DNA from: an uncultured Bermanella sp.
GTDB taxonomy: Bacteria > Pseudomonadota > Gammaproteobacteria > Pseudomonadales > Oceanobacteraceae
Length of the DNA stretch: 6,339 nt
Assembly: GCA_913054445.1 (NCBI GenBank)
Contig: CAJXIK010000117.1
Location: 1-6,339, forward strand
Direction of reading: 5' to 3'
The notes under the pieces are model-generated. The model was not told the DNA's origin and made no database searches. It saw nothing but the letters and a program-made list of their open reading frames with translations. Both the position numbers and the translations under genes were made by a program. Below, piece after piece: positions 1 to 6,334 of this stretch (positions are counted from its first letter, which is position 1; the number at the start of each line of letters is the position of its first letter).

Positions 1-891
1 GGCAGCTCCTTTAAATCAGATTTCTCATCCACCGGTTTGACGCAACGCTCGGGCGGTTACACCGCATTATCAGAAGACGGCCACTTTGGTTTTTTTATTG
101 CAACGCAGAGCACACTGCTGGCCAACGAAGACAGCGAAAAATGGAATGCCAACTGGGACGATGACGGCGATGGCAGCAAGGATGGCAAGCGTACCGTGCA
201 AATAGACCAAGTTTCCATGAACCAAGGGGGCCTGGATTTACTGGCGGTGTACCATTTAAAAAATGGTTACTTTGTGACGGTGGGCATGCGCTATCAAAAG
301 CTCGTGTTTTCACGCTTCGACTTTCAGAGTGTCACCGACAACGATAACACCGCCGACTATGCGGCCTTTACCCTGGCCAACAGCGCCACCTACGCCAATA
401 TAGTGCAGCTAATTAACGACAACGGCAGCACGGTAATTAATGGCACCACCGTCACCACCGCAGCCGAGGCGGCCGAGCTAATAAAATTTAGCCCAGAGGC
501 ACTCACGCCTGTGGTATCGGAAGATTTGACGACCTTCAGCGTGGTGGGCGGCTTTGGCTACGACAGCTTCTTCATAGATAACACACCAGGCTTGCGTTAT
601 AAGTTCGATGTCTCGATGGGCACGCCGTTCTATGTCAGCGTCTTAAACACAAACCTAGAAGGCAGCGACCGCTCTATAGCCGAGACGTTTTCGGGGGGCA
701 TAGACATCAATGGCAATGTTTCGGTGGGCTATCAATTTAACGAAAAAATCAGCGTCATGGCGTCTCTAAGCTATGTTTACTCTGACCGAGACACCATCAG
801 CACCACCACCGCCATCGGCCAAAAGGTGTCGTTACCCAACAACACTTTCGAAGCCATCATCCCCGAAATTGCATTCTTCTGGGCGTTTTAA
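1..891 (+). CDS. 3' end of an unrecognised protein, probably an outer-membrane beta-barrel
   Basis: The frame is open from base 1 to the TAA at 889-891, giving 296 visible residues. The gene therefore begins outside the window, and the TTG at 37 is unlikely to be its start. I do not recognise the family. The protein is rich in Asp, Asn, Ser and Thr. It has many short alternating polar/hydrophobic stretches typical of amphipathic beta strands, for example around GYFVTVGMRYQKLVF and ISVMASLSYVYSD, and glycine/aspartate turns between them. It ends in EIAFFWAF: a terminal Phe after alternating aromatic residues resembles the C-terminal signal read by the BAM machinery. Outer-membrane location is inferred from this pattern only. 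A low-complexity Thr/Ala segment lies near base 440-480. The signal peptide cannot be assessed because the 5' end is missing. The gene converges on the car-greA operon and shows no functional link with it. Confidence 0.75.
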   Translation, partial: GSSFKSDFSSTGLTQRSGGYTALSEDGHFGFFIATQSTLLANEDSEKWNANWDDDGDGSKDGKRTVQIDQVSMNQGGLDLLAVYHLKNGYFVTVGMRYQKLVFSRFDFQSVTDNDNTADYAAFTLANSATYANIVQLINDNGSTVINGTTVTTAAEAAELIKFSPEALTPVVSEDLTTFSVVGGFGYDSFFIDNTPGLRYKFDVSMGTPFYVSVLNTNLEGSDRSIAETFSGGIDINGNVSVGYQFNEKISVMASLSYVYSDRDTISTTTAIGQKVSLPNNTFEAIIPEIAFFWAF

Positions 892-936
892 AGACGTGAA
901 CTTGCCGGTGAAGGGCAGCACCTTTATTTATCCACT

Positions 937-962
937 AGAGAAAAGGCTTTGTACTTTTTTCT
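937..962 (+). terminator. Weak terminator-like hairpin after the first gene
   Basis: Bases 937-945 pair with 954-962, a 9-bp stem with one G-U pair and an 8-nt loop, lying 46 nt after the stop of the first gene. The T-run is mostly inside the 3' arm and the stem is A-U rich, so it would be a poor terminator. The hairpin at 1065-1107 looks stronger. Confidence 0.25.
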
Positions 963-984
963 TTAGCGGCCCAAAAGAACTGAC

Positions 985-1090
985 CCATGGCTGGGATTGC
1001 TAGCAGTGAGGTGGTTTTTGCCAGGGATGCCAATGCAAGCCCCCAGGGATGGGTTAACGGCGACCTCAGTGCTAGCAGCCCCAGTTATGG
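985..1090. repeat. Imperfect inverted-repeat intergenic element
   Basis: The 28-nt arm at 985-1012 matches the reverse complement of 1063-1090 at 23 of 28 positions. Three of the five differences would be G-U pairs in a + strand RNA. The 50-nt centre carries the 9-mer CCAGGGATG twice in direct orientation (1021-1029 and 1043-1051). In addition, 981-995 is complementary to 1042-1056 at 12 of 15 positions, which gives a second way to fold. The motif style (CCAGGGATGG followed by an ACGGCG-like stretch) reminds me of dispersed intergenic palindromes in Pseudomonas and Marinobacter-type genomes. That is recollection and could not be checked here. No reading frame of note lies inside it. It sits in the convergent gap and could be a REP-like repeat, a 3' UTR structure or a small RNA. 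Confidence 0.6.
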
Positions 1091-1107
1091 CTAGGCGCTG
1101 AGTTTTT
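1065..1107 (+). terminator. Probable intrinsic terminator for the + strand gene
   Basis: Bases 1065-1076 pair with 1090-1102 to form a 12-bp stem with one G-U pair and one bulged G (1095), closing a 13-nt loop. Five T residues follow at once (1103-1107). This is the best + strand terminator candidate after the first gene, although it lies about 175 nt past the stop codon. Its 5' arm is also the right arm of the larger inverted repeat at 985-1090, so the two folds cannot form together. Confidence 0.5.
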
Positions 1108-1183
1108 CAAGGTAGTGGGCGGGTGCCATGCATTGAGATCGGATTTTTCTTTTTTTAATGCGCTCTAGGCTAAATCGCGCGAC

Positions 1184-1208
1184 AAAAAAAGGGAGCCATA
1201 GCTCCCTT
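1184..1208 (-). terminator. Intrinsic terminator of the car-greA operon
   Basis: On the minus strand a perfect 6-bp GGGAGC/GCTCCC stem (1206-1201 with 1196-1191) closes a 4-nt loop and is followed directly by seven T residues (1190-1184). Two further A-T pairs extend the base of the stem. It lies about 30 nt after the greA stop codon and closes the minus-strand transcription unit. On the + strand only two T residues follow the stem, so its main direction is minus. Confidence 0.92.
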
Positions 1209-1235
1209 GTCATTCACCGTTTACAGACGCTGCCG

Positions 1236-1712
1236 CTATACGTACATCACCGCATCGATCTCGTATTCGATCAAACCGTTCGGCACCTTAACCGATACCA
1301 CGTCCCCTTCTTCTTTGCCGAATAAGGCACGGGCAATAGGCGAACCCGAACTGATCTTACCCTGTGGCACATCGGCCTCGTCTTCACCCACTATGTGATA
1401 TTGCTTCTCTTCGTCGGTATCTACGTTAATCAGCTTCACGGTGGTGCCAAAAATTATCTTGCCGTTTTGCGGCATCTTCGAGATGTCGATGATCTGCACA
1501 TTGGACAACTTGCCTTCGATGTCCTGGATGCGACCCTCGATGAAACCCTGCTGCTCACGAGCGGCATGGTATTCGGCGTTTTCTTTTAAGTCACCATGCT
1601 CACGGGCGATGGCGATTTCCTTGATGACCTTAGGGCGCGCGTCTTTCTTGAGGACTTCGAGCTCGTCGCGTAAGGCCTGCTCGCCCTGCACGGTCATGGG
1701 TACTTTTTGCAT
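1236..1712 (-). CDS. greA: Transcription elongation factor GreA
   Basis: GreA enters the secondary channel of backtracked RNA polymerase and stimulates cleavage of the extruded RNA 3' end, so that elongation can resume. The 158-residue length equals that of E. coli GreA. The N-terminal antiparallel coiled coil covers roughly residues 1-75. Its tip carries the hallmark REHGDLKENAEYHAAREQQ, including the two acidic residues Asp41 and Glu44 that help hold the catalytic magnesium. The C-terminal FKBP-like domain (about 83-158) includes the conserved GEDEAD and SPIARALFGKEEGD segments. The start is ATG at 1712-1710, with AAGGA at 1727-1723 as ribosome binding site, 10 nt upstream. The gene follows carB after 72 nt and is the last in the unit, ending just before a strong terminator. 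The conserved acidic pair argues against a Gre-like anti-cleavage paralogue. Identity is secure; whether greA has its own promoter is not visible. Confidence 0.98.
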   Translation of the reverse strand: MQKVPMTVQGEQALRDELEVLKKDARPKVIKEIAIAREHGDLKENAEYHAAREQQGFIEGRIQDIEGKLSNVQIIDISKMPQNGKIIFGTTVKLINVDTDEEKQYHIVGEDEADVPQGKISSGSPIARALFGKEEGDVVSVKVPNGLIEYEIDAVMYV

Positions 1713-1755
1713 TTTAGGTTAATCCTTTGAGTCTGTATCTGCCCAAGAAAACACT

Positions 1756-1773
1756 GAGAGCCTCGCGGCTCCC
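1756..1773 (-). other. GNRA-loop hairpin between carB and greA
   Basis: In the minus-strand RNA, 1773-1767 pair with 1762-1756 to give a 7-bp, mostly G-C stem with one G-U pair, closed by a GCGA tetraloop of the stable GNRA class. It begins 11 nt after the carB stop codon. A T-rich stretch follows only after a gap of about five bases, so it would be at best a partial terminator. It could also protect the carB 3' end or mark a processing point that sets greA levels apart from carAB. Confidence 0.45.
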
Positions 1774-1784
1774 CGTGCTACACA

Positions 1785-4700
1785 TTACTTAATAAGCGCG
1801 TGTAAGTCTTGGATCGGACGCACAGTTTGCAAGCCATCGGACTCGAGGGCTTCTACCACCGCCACCGCACCGGCTAGGGTGGTGGTGCAGTAAACCTTGT
1901 GCTGTAACGCACTGCGACGAATCTCTGCGGAGTCGGCGATGGCCACTGGCCCCTCGGTGGTGTTGACGCTCATGGCCACCTCGCCGTTTTTAATCATGTC
2001 GATGATGTGCGGACGACCCTCACCTACTTTGTTGACACGACTCACCTCGATACCGGCACGACTGAGCGCATCGAAAGTACCGGCGGTGGACACCAGCTTG
2101 AAGCCTAGGGTCTTAAGGTCTTTGGCGACCTCGACCATGCCTTCTTTATCGGCGTCACGCACCGATATGAACACGGTGCCCGCGGTGGGTAATATCTCAC
2201 CGGCACCCAGTTGCGCCTTGAAGAAGGCCTCGCCAAAGGTCTCGCCCGCGCCCATGACTTCGCCCGTGCTCTTCATTTCTGGCCCCAGAATGGGGTCGAC
2301 GCCCTGGAACTTGTTGAACGGGAACACCGCTTCCTTCACCGAATAATAGGGAGGAATAATTTCTTGAGTGAAGCCCAACTCTTTAAGGGACTTGCCCATC
2401 ATCACCTTAGCGGCGATGGCGGCCAACGAGGTGCCGATGCACTTCGATACAAACGGCACGGTGCGTGAGGCACGCGGGTTCACCTCGATCACATAGATTT
2501 CGCCGTCCTGCCACGCCAGCTGAGTGTTCATTAAGCCCACTACGCCCAACTCTAACGCCATGGCCGCCACTTGCGCGCGCATCTCGTCTTGCACGTCATT
2601 TGGCAGGCTATAAGGCGGCAACGAACAGGCCGAGTCACCGGAGTGAATACCGGCCTGCTCGATGTGCTGCATGATGGCACCGATCACCACCTGCTCGCCG
2701 TCGCAGATGGCATCTATATCCACCTCTACCGCGCGATTAAGGAAGTAATCCAGCAGCACCGGCGAGTCGTTAGAGACTTTAACGGCGGTGGTCATGTAGC
2801 GGCGCAGGGCCTCTTCGTTGTAGACGATTTCCATGGCACGGCCACCCAACACATAGGATGGACGCACCACCAATGGGTAGCCAATTTCGGTGGCTTTGGC
2901 TACCGCCTGTTCGGTGGAGGTGACCGTGGCGTTGACCGGCTGCTTAAGGCCTAAACGCTGAATCATCTGTTGGAAACGTTCGCGATCTTCGGCACGGTCG
3001 ATGGCTTCCGGAGACGTACCAATAATCGGCACACCGGCGGCCTCTAGTTCTTCGGCCAATTTAAGCGGCGTCTGACCGCCGTATTGCACGATGACGCCTT
3101 TAGGCTTTTCTTTGTCGACGATTTCCAGCACGTCTTCGAGGGTAACTGGCTCGAAGAACAGGCGGTCGGAGGTGTCGTAATCGGTGGAGACCGTTTCGGG
3201 ATTACAGTTCACCATGATGGCTTCGAAGCCCGATTCTTTGGCGGCGAAGGCGGCGTGTACACAGCAGTAATCAAACTCTATGCCCTGGCCAATACGGTTG
3301 GGGCCACCGCCAAGGATGATGATTTTATCTTTATCTGTGGGCGCTGCCTCGCACTCTTCTTCGTACGTCGAGTACATGTAGGCGGTGTCGGTGCTGAACT
3401 CGGCGGCACAGGTATCTACGCGCTTATAAACGGGGCGAATATCCAGCTTCTGACGGTGCTTACGGAAGGCTTTTTCGCTCACGCCCAACAGGGTAGACAA
3501 GCGGGCATCAGAGAAACCCTTACGCTTGAGGCGGTAGATGCGGTCTGCATCCAGCGAGGTTAGCGAGCTTTGTGCGATCTCGGCTTCGTCTTTCACGATG
3601 TCTTCGATCTGCACTAAGTACCAAGGGTCCACCATGCAGCAGTCGAAGATTTCTGCCACGCTCATGCCGATGCGGAAGGCGTCGGCGATGTACCAGATGC
3701 GCTCGGCACCCGGTATTTTCAGTTCGGATATAATTTTTTCTTTGGCGCCTTCGCTGTCTAGAGCGACGATAGGGTCAAAGCCGCTGGCTCCCACTTCGAG
3801 GCCACGCAAGGCCTTGTGCATGGACTCTTGCAGGGTACGCCCCATGGACATAACCTCGCCCACAGATTTCATCTGGGTGGTGAGGCGGGCATCGGCCTGC
3901 GGGAATTTCTCGAAGGTGAAACGAGGAATTTTAGTTACCACGTAGTCGATGCTGGGCTCGAACGAGGCGGGCGTCGCGCCACCGGTGATGTCGTTTTGCA
4001 GCTCGTCGAGGGTGTAACCTATGGCCAGCTTGGCGGCGATCTTGGCGATGGGGAAACCGGTGGCCTTAGAGGCCAGGGCAGACGAACGGGAGACACGTGG
4101 GTTCATCTCGATGACCACCATGCGCCCGTCTACCGGGTTGATACCAAACTGTACGTTGGAGCCACCGGTCTCGACGCCGATTTCACGCAACACCGCTAAG
4201 GAGGCGTTACGCATGATCTGTAATTCTTTGTCGCTCAGGGTCTGCGCTGGGGCCACGGTGATAGAATCGCCCGTATGAACCCCCATAGGATCGAAGTTTT
4301 CAATGGAACAGATGATGATGCAGTTGTCGTTCTTATCGCGCACCACCTCCATCTCGTATTCTTTCCAACCGATGAGAGACTCATCTATTAAGATCTCTGT
4401 GGTGGGCGATAGGTCTAGGCCACGGGTACAGATTTCTTCGAATTCTTCGATGTTGTAGGCGATGCCGCCGCCGGTGCCACCCATAGTGAAAGATGGGCGA
4501 ATGATACAGGGGAAGCCCAGGTCTTTCTGTACGGTGAAGGCTTCTGCCATAGTGTGGGCGAAACCGGCGCGCGGGCATTCGAGGCCAATGTTCTTCATGG
4601 CCTTATCGAAACGACCACGGTCTTCGGCTTTGTCGATCACGTCGGCGTTGGCACCGATCATCTCGACGTTAAATTCCTTGAGGACACCGGCGCTTTCGAG

Positions 4701-5003
4701 GCCCAGCGCACAGTTGAGTGCGGTCTGGCCACCCATAGTGGGCAGCAACACGTCGGGGCGTTCTTTCTCTATGATTTTAGCCACCGACTCCACCGTGATG
4801 GGCTCGATGTAGGTGGCATCGGCCATGCTAGGGTCGGTCATGATGGTGGCCGGGTTTGAGTTTACTAGGATTACTCGGTAACCCTCTTCACGCAGGGCTT
4901 TACAAGCCTGGGCGCCGGAGTAATCGAATTCGCAAGCCTGACCAATAATAATTGGGCCCGCGCCGATGATCAGTACGCTGTTTATGTCCGTGCGTTTAGG
5001 CAT
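1785..5003 (-). CDS. carB: Carbamoyl-phosphate synthase large subunit
   Basis: CarB makes carbamoyl phosphate from bicarbonate, ammonia delivered by CarA, and two ATP, feeding arginine and pyrimidine synthesis in the cytoplasm. The 1072 residues align along their length with E. coli CarB (1073). The single missing residue falls near 550, between the halves. Order by homology: carboxyphosphate ATP-grasp domain about 1-403, oligomerisation domain to about 552, carbamoyl-phosphate ATP-grasp domain to about 935, then the MGS-like allosteric domain. Both ATP-grasp halves keep their metal-binding signatures (VIEMNPRVSRSSA and VIEVNPRASRTVP). The IMP/UMP site residues appear intact (DKEG, STAGT, NKVGEGRPHI, VNTT). 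HIEQ and HSGD near the ornithine site are kept, but the equivalent of Tyr1040 is Cys1039. The start is ATG with GGAGA at 5015-5011, 7 nt upstream. carA ends 28 nt upstream and greA follows. Confidence 0.99.
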   Translation of the reverse strand: MPKRTDINSVLIIGAGPIIIGQACEFDYSGAQACKALREEGYRVILVNSNPATIMTDPSMADATYIEPITVESVAKIIEKERPDVLLPTMGGQTALNCALGLESAGVLKEFNVEMIGANADVIDKAEDRGRFDKAMKNIGLECPRAGFAHTMAEAFTVQKDLGFPCIIRPSFTMGGTGGGIAYNIEEFEEICTRGLDLSPTTEILIDESLIGWKEYEMEVVRDKNDNCIIICSIENFDPMGVHTGDSITVAPAQTLSDKELQIMRNASLAVLREIGVETGGSNVQFGINPVDGRMVVIEMNPRVSRSSALASKATGFPIAKIAAKLAIGYTLDELQNDITGGATPASFEPSIDYVVTKIPRFTFEKFPQADARLTTQMKSVGEVMSMGRTLQESMHKALRGLEVGASGFDPIVALDSEGAKEKIISELKIPGAERIWYIADAFRIGMSVAEIFDCCMVDPWYLVQIEDIVKDEAEIAQSSLTSLDADRIYRLKRKGFSDARLSTLLGVSEKAFRKHRQKLDIRPVYKRVDTCAAEFSTDTAYMYSTYEEECEAAPTDKDKIIILGGGPNRIGQGIEFDYCCVHAAFAAKESGFEAIMVNCNPETVSTDYDTSDRLFFEPVTLEDVLEIVDKEKPKGVIVQYGGQTPLKLAEELEAAGVPIIGTSPEAIDRAEDRERFQQMIQRLGLKQPVNATVTSTEQAVAKATEIGYPLVVRPSYVLGGRAMEIVYNEEALRRYMTTAVKVSNDSPVLLDYFLNRAVEVDIDAICDGEQVVIGAIMQHIEQAGIHSGDSACSLPPYSLPNDVQDEMRAQVAAMALELGVVGLMNTQLAWQDGEIYVIEVNPRASRTVPFVSKCIGTSLAAIAAKVMMGKSLKELGFTQEIIPPYYSVKEAVFPFNKFQGVDPILGPEMKSTGEVMGAGETFGEAFFKAQLGAGEILPTAGTVFISVRDADKEGMVEVAKDLKTLGFKLVSTAGTFDALSRAGIEVSRVNKVGEGRPHIIDMIKNGEVAMSVNTTEGPVAIADSAEIRRSALQHKVYCTTTLAGAVAVVEALESDGLQTVRPIQDLHALIK

Positions 5004-5031
5004 GGCACTCTCTCCAATAAGTTGGCAATTA

Positions 5032-6171
5032 TTACGCTTTGCGGGCAGTCATTAATTCGATGAAACGGTCAAACAGGGGTGCCGCATCGTGGGGGCCTGG
5101 GCTCGCTTCCGGGTGCCCCTGGAAGCTGAAGGCGGGCTTATCGGTACGCTCGATGCCTTGCGTGGTGCCATCGAATAACGACTTATGAGTCACCCTGAGG
5201 TTGCTCGGCAGGCCGTCTTCGCTCACCGCGAAACCGTGGTTTTGGGCGGTGATTAAGACCGTCTTATCACTTAGGTTTTGTACCGGGTGGTTGCCGCCGT
5301 GATGGCCGTGGGCCATTTTCTCGGTGCTGGCACCGCTGGCCAGAGCCAACAGCTGATGCCCGAGGCAGATGCCAAACACGGGAATGTCGGTTTCTAGTAT
5401 CTCTTGGATGGCTTTAATGGCGTAGGCGCATGGCTCTGGGTCACCAGGGCCATTGGATAGGAAGATGCCATCTGGCTGCATGGCCAACACTTCGCTGGCT
5501 GGGGTTTGTGCCGGCACCACAGTGAGTTCGCAGCCGCGATCGGCCAGCATGCGCAGGATGTTGCGCTTCACGCCGTAATCGTAGGCCACTACCTTGAATT
5601 GGGTATCGGTGACTGGCTGGTGACCTTTTACTAGGTCCCAGCTGCCTTCGCTCCAATTGAAGGGCTGGTCGGTGCTCACCACCTTGGCGAGATCTAGGCC
5701 TTTTAAGCCACCGAAGCCCTTGGCGAGTTCGACGGCGCGCGCCGCGTCGTCTGCGCTAAGGTCGGCAGCCGCCATCACACAGCCTTTAAGGCTGCCTTTT
5801 TTACGCAAGAGGCGCGTTAAGCGACGGGTGTCTATGTCGGCGATGCCCACCACGTTACGCTCGGCTAGATATTCATCGAGCGCCTGTTCGCTGCGGAAGT
5901 TGCTGGCCATCAGGGGGAGATCGCGAATCACTAAGCCCGCCGCCCAAATCTGCGCGCACTCTTCATCTTCACTACAGGTGCCGTAGTTACCGATATGAGG
6001 GTACGTTAGGGTGACGATTTGTTGGCAATAGGAGGGATCGGTGAGAATTTCTTGATAGCCGGTCATGGAGGTATTAAACACCACCTCACCAACCGATTCG
6101 CCATCGGCACCTATGGCCGTACCTTTAAAAAGACTGCCGTCTTCGAGCGCAAGAATAGCTGGTTTAGACAA
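5032..6171 (-). CDS. carA: Carbamoyl-phosphate synthase small (glutaminase) subunit
   Basis: CarA hydrolyses glutamine and passes ammonia through a tunnel to CarB. The protein has 379 residues. The CarA-specific N-terminal domain (about 1-150) contains the conserved FNTSMTGYQEILTDPSY segment. A class I glutamine amidotransferase domain starts near residue 192. The oxyanion-loop SNGPGD is at 239-244, the nucleophile Cys269 lies in GICLGHQ, and His353 and Glu355 lie in QGHPEASPGPHD; these numbers coincide with E. coli. The start is taken as TTG at 6171-6169. It gives the expected N terminus (MSKPAILALEDG), and GAGGA at 6183-6179 sits 7 nt upstream, whereas no in-frame ATG occurs nearby. As I recall, E. 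coli carA also starts with UUG. The leader upstream carries a strong terminator-like hairpin, suggesting attenuation or a promoter close to the gene. carB follows after 28 nt in the same direction. Confidence 0.99.
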   Translation of the reverse strand: MSKPAILALEDGSLFKGTAIGADGESVGEVVFNTSMTGYQEILTDPSYCQQIVTLTYPHIGNYGTCSEDEECAQIWAAGLVIRDLPLMASNFRSEQALDEYLAERNVVGIADIDTRRLTRLLRKKGSLKGCVMAAADLSADDAARAVELAKGFGGLKGLDLAKVVSTDQPFNWSEGSWDLVKGHQPVTDTQFKVVAYDYGVKRNILRMLADRGCELTVVPAQTPASEVLAMQPDGIFLSNGPGDPEPCAYAIKAIQEILETDIPVFGICLGHQLLALASGASTEKMAHGHHGGNHPVQNLSDKTVLITAQNHGFAVSEDGLPSNLRVTHKSLFDGTTQGIERTDKPAFSFQGHPEASPGPHDAAPLFDRFIELMTARKA

Positions 6172-6178
6172 GACCGGT

Positions 6179-6183
6179 TCCTC
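6179..6183 (-). promoter_or_regulatory. Ribosome binding site deciding the carA UUG start
   Basis: GAGGA on the minus strand lies 7 nt before the TTG at 6171-6169. It is the only good Shine-Dalgarno match near the conserved N terminus of CarA, and so supports the non-ATG start. Confidence 0.85.
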
Positions 6184-6218
6184 GTAAGTGTGTGAATAGT
6201 GACGCAGTTGACAGGTCG

Positions 6219-6257
6219 AAAAAAAGCGGAATGTGGTAGACCCAATCCCGCTTTTTT
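6219..6257 (-). terminator. Strong intrinsic terminator in the carA upstream region
   Basis: In the minus-strand RNA, 6257-6245 pair with 6232-6220: six A-U pairs, then GCGGGAU with AUUCCGC, 13 bp in all with one G-U pair. A further 3-bp extension (UGG/CCA) reaches into the loop past a bulged C. A run of seven T residues (6225-6219) makes up the end of the 3' arm. On the + strand the G-U pair becomes an A-C mismatch, so the hairpin is better suited to minus-strand transcription. It lies 47 nt before the carA start. It either ends an upstream gene outside the window or acts as an attenuator within the carA leader. Confidence 0.8.
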
Positions 6258-6279
6258 AGCTATCTCTGGTTGTGACCAT
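6256..6279 (-). CDS. Possible 7-codon leader peptide before the terminator
   Basis: ATG at 6279-6277 opens a short frame, MVTTRDS, whose TAA (6258-6256) overlaps the first bases of the terminator stem. A ribosome finishing here would cover the hairpin's 5' arm, as in leader-peptide attenuation of pyr-type operons. No clear Shine-Dalgarno sequence precedes it. The same frame is also open back to the window edge, so it could instead be chance or the tail of an upstream frame. I see no cluster of regulatory codons: one Arg, no tract. Confidence 0.2.
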   Translation of the reverse strand: MVTTRDS

Positions 6280-6293
6280 AGCGCTGTCAAAGC

Positions 6294-6314
6294 TGGTGCA
6301 CCATGCAAATTTGC
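6294..6314. promoter_or_regulatory. Two adjacent perfect 10-bp palindromes, candidate operator
   Basis: TGGTGCACCA (6294-6303) and GCAAATTTGC (6305-6314) are each perfectly self-complementary and are separated by one base. They lie just downstream, in the minus direction, of the TACAAT box at 6325-6320, where a repressor could block initiation. GCAAATTTGC has a loose resemblance to half of a PurR-type site but is not a full match to any operator I know. Confidence 0.35.
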
Positions 6315-6319
6315 GGCGT

Positions 6320-6325
6320 ATTGTA
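6320..6325 (-). promoter_or_regulatory. Possible -10 box of a carA promoter
   Basis: TACAAT on the minus strand matches the sigma-70 -10 consensus at five of six positions. Its -35 box would fall just outside the window, so it cannot be confirmed. Transcription from here would give a leader of roughly 140 nt that includes the palindromes and the terminator hairpin before carA. Confidence 0.35.
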
Positions 6326-6328
6326 CGC

Positions 6329-6334
6329 TCATTA
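6329..6334 (-). other. Tandem stop codons, possibly the end of an upstream gene
   Basis: On the minus strand TAA and TGA are adjacent in one frame right at the window edge, which could close a gene lying to the right. In Pseudomonas-like genomes dapB often precedes carA, but too few codons are visible to identify anything. Confidence 0.15.

Larger units (their letters stand above)
892..1183. other. Convergent intergenic region, non-coding
   Basis: No convincing gene lies between the first gene and the greA terminator. Apart from the hairpins listed separately, the remaining notable stretch is a T-rich tract at 1143-1156, not preceded by a good stem. Bases 1130-1134 (GCATT) could pair with 1157-1161 (AATGC) around that tract, but the loop is large and the stem short. 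Confidence 0.6.

Noticed and set aside
906..925. Short GGTG/CACC hairpin just after the first gene as a terminator
   Set aside because: The stem is only 4 bp, with an 8-nt loop and an interrupted T tract.
773..1003. 76-codon + strand frame overlapping the end of the first gene and running into the intergenic region
   Set aside because: It is mostly an alternate frame of the barrel-like gene, proline/serine-rich, with no ribosome binding site.
1395..1722. Two + strand frames antisense to greA
   Set aside because: greA is certain on the minus strand; these frames are shadows without supporting start signals.
3084..3563. 159-codon + strand frame inside carB
   Set aside because: It is antisense to a fully conserved carB and has no features of its own; the open frame reflects carB codon composition. 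The same holds for the other + strand frames in 1785-5003.
6188..6205. Possible ArgR site around the GTGAATAGTGAC stretch
   Set aside because: Only one half resembles the TGAAT half-site; the second half is not palindromic.
6262..6290. TTGACA on the minus strand at 6290-6285 as a carA -35 box
   Set aside because: The hexamer is perfect, but at 17-nt spacing the partner is AGAGAT, which matches the -10 consensus at only two positions; no better -10 lies within 16-19 nt.
6302..6304. Second tiny leader frame MVHQL (6304-6287, minus)
   Set aside because: It has no ribosome binding site, overlaps the palindromes, and its end is not positioned on the terminator stem.
6111..6332. 73-codon minus-strand frame starting with ATG at 6332 and overlapping the start of carA
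   Set aside because: It runs through the terminator hairpin and into carA out of frame, has no ribosome binding site and no recognisable protein features; it is most likely a chance open frame.
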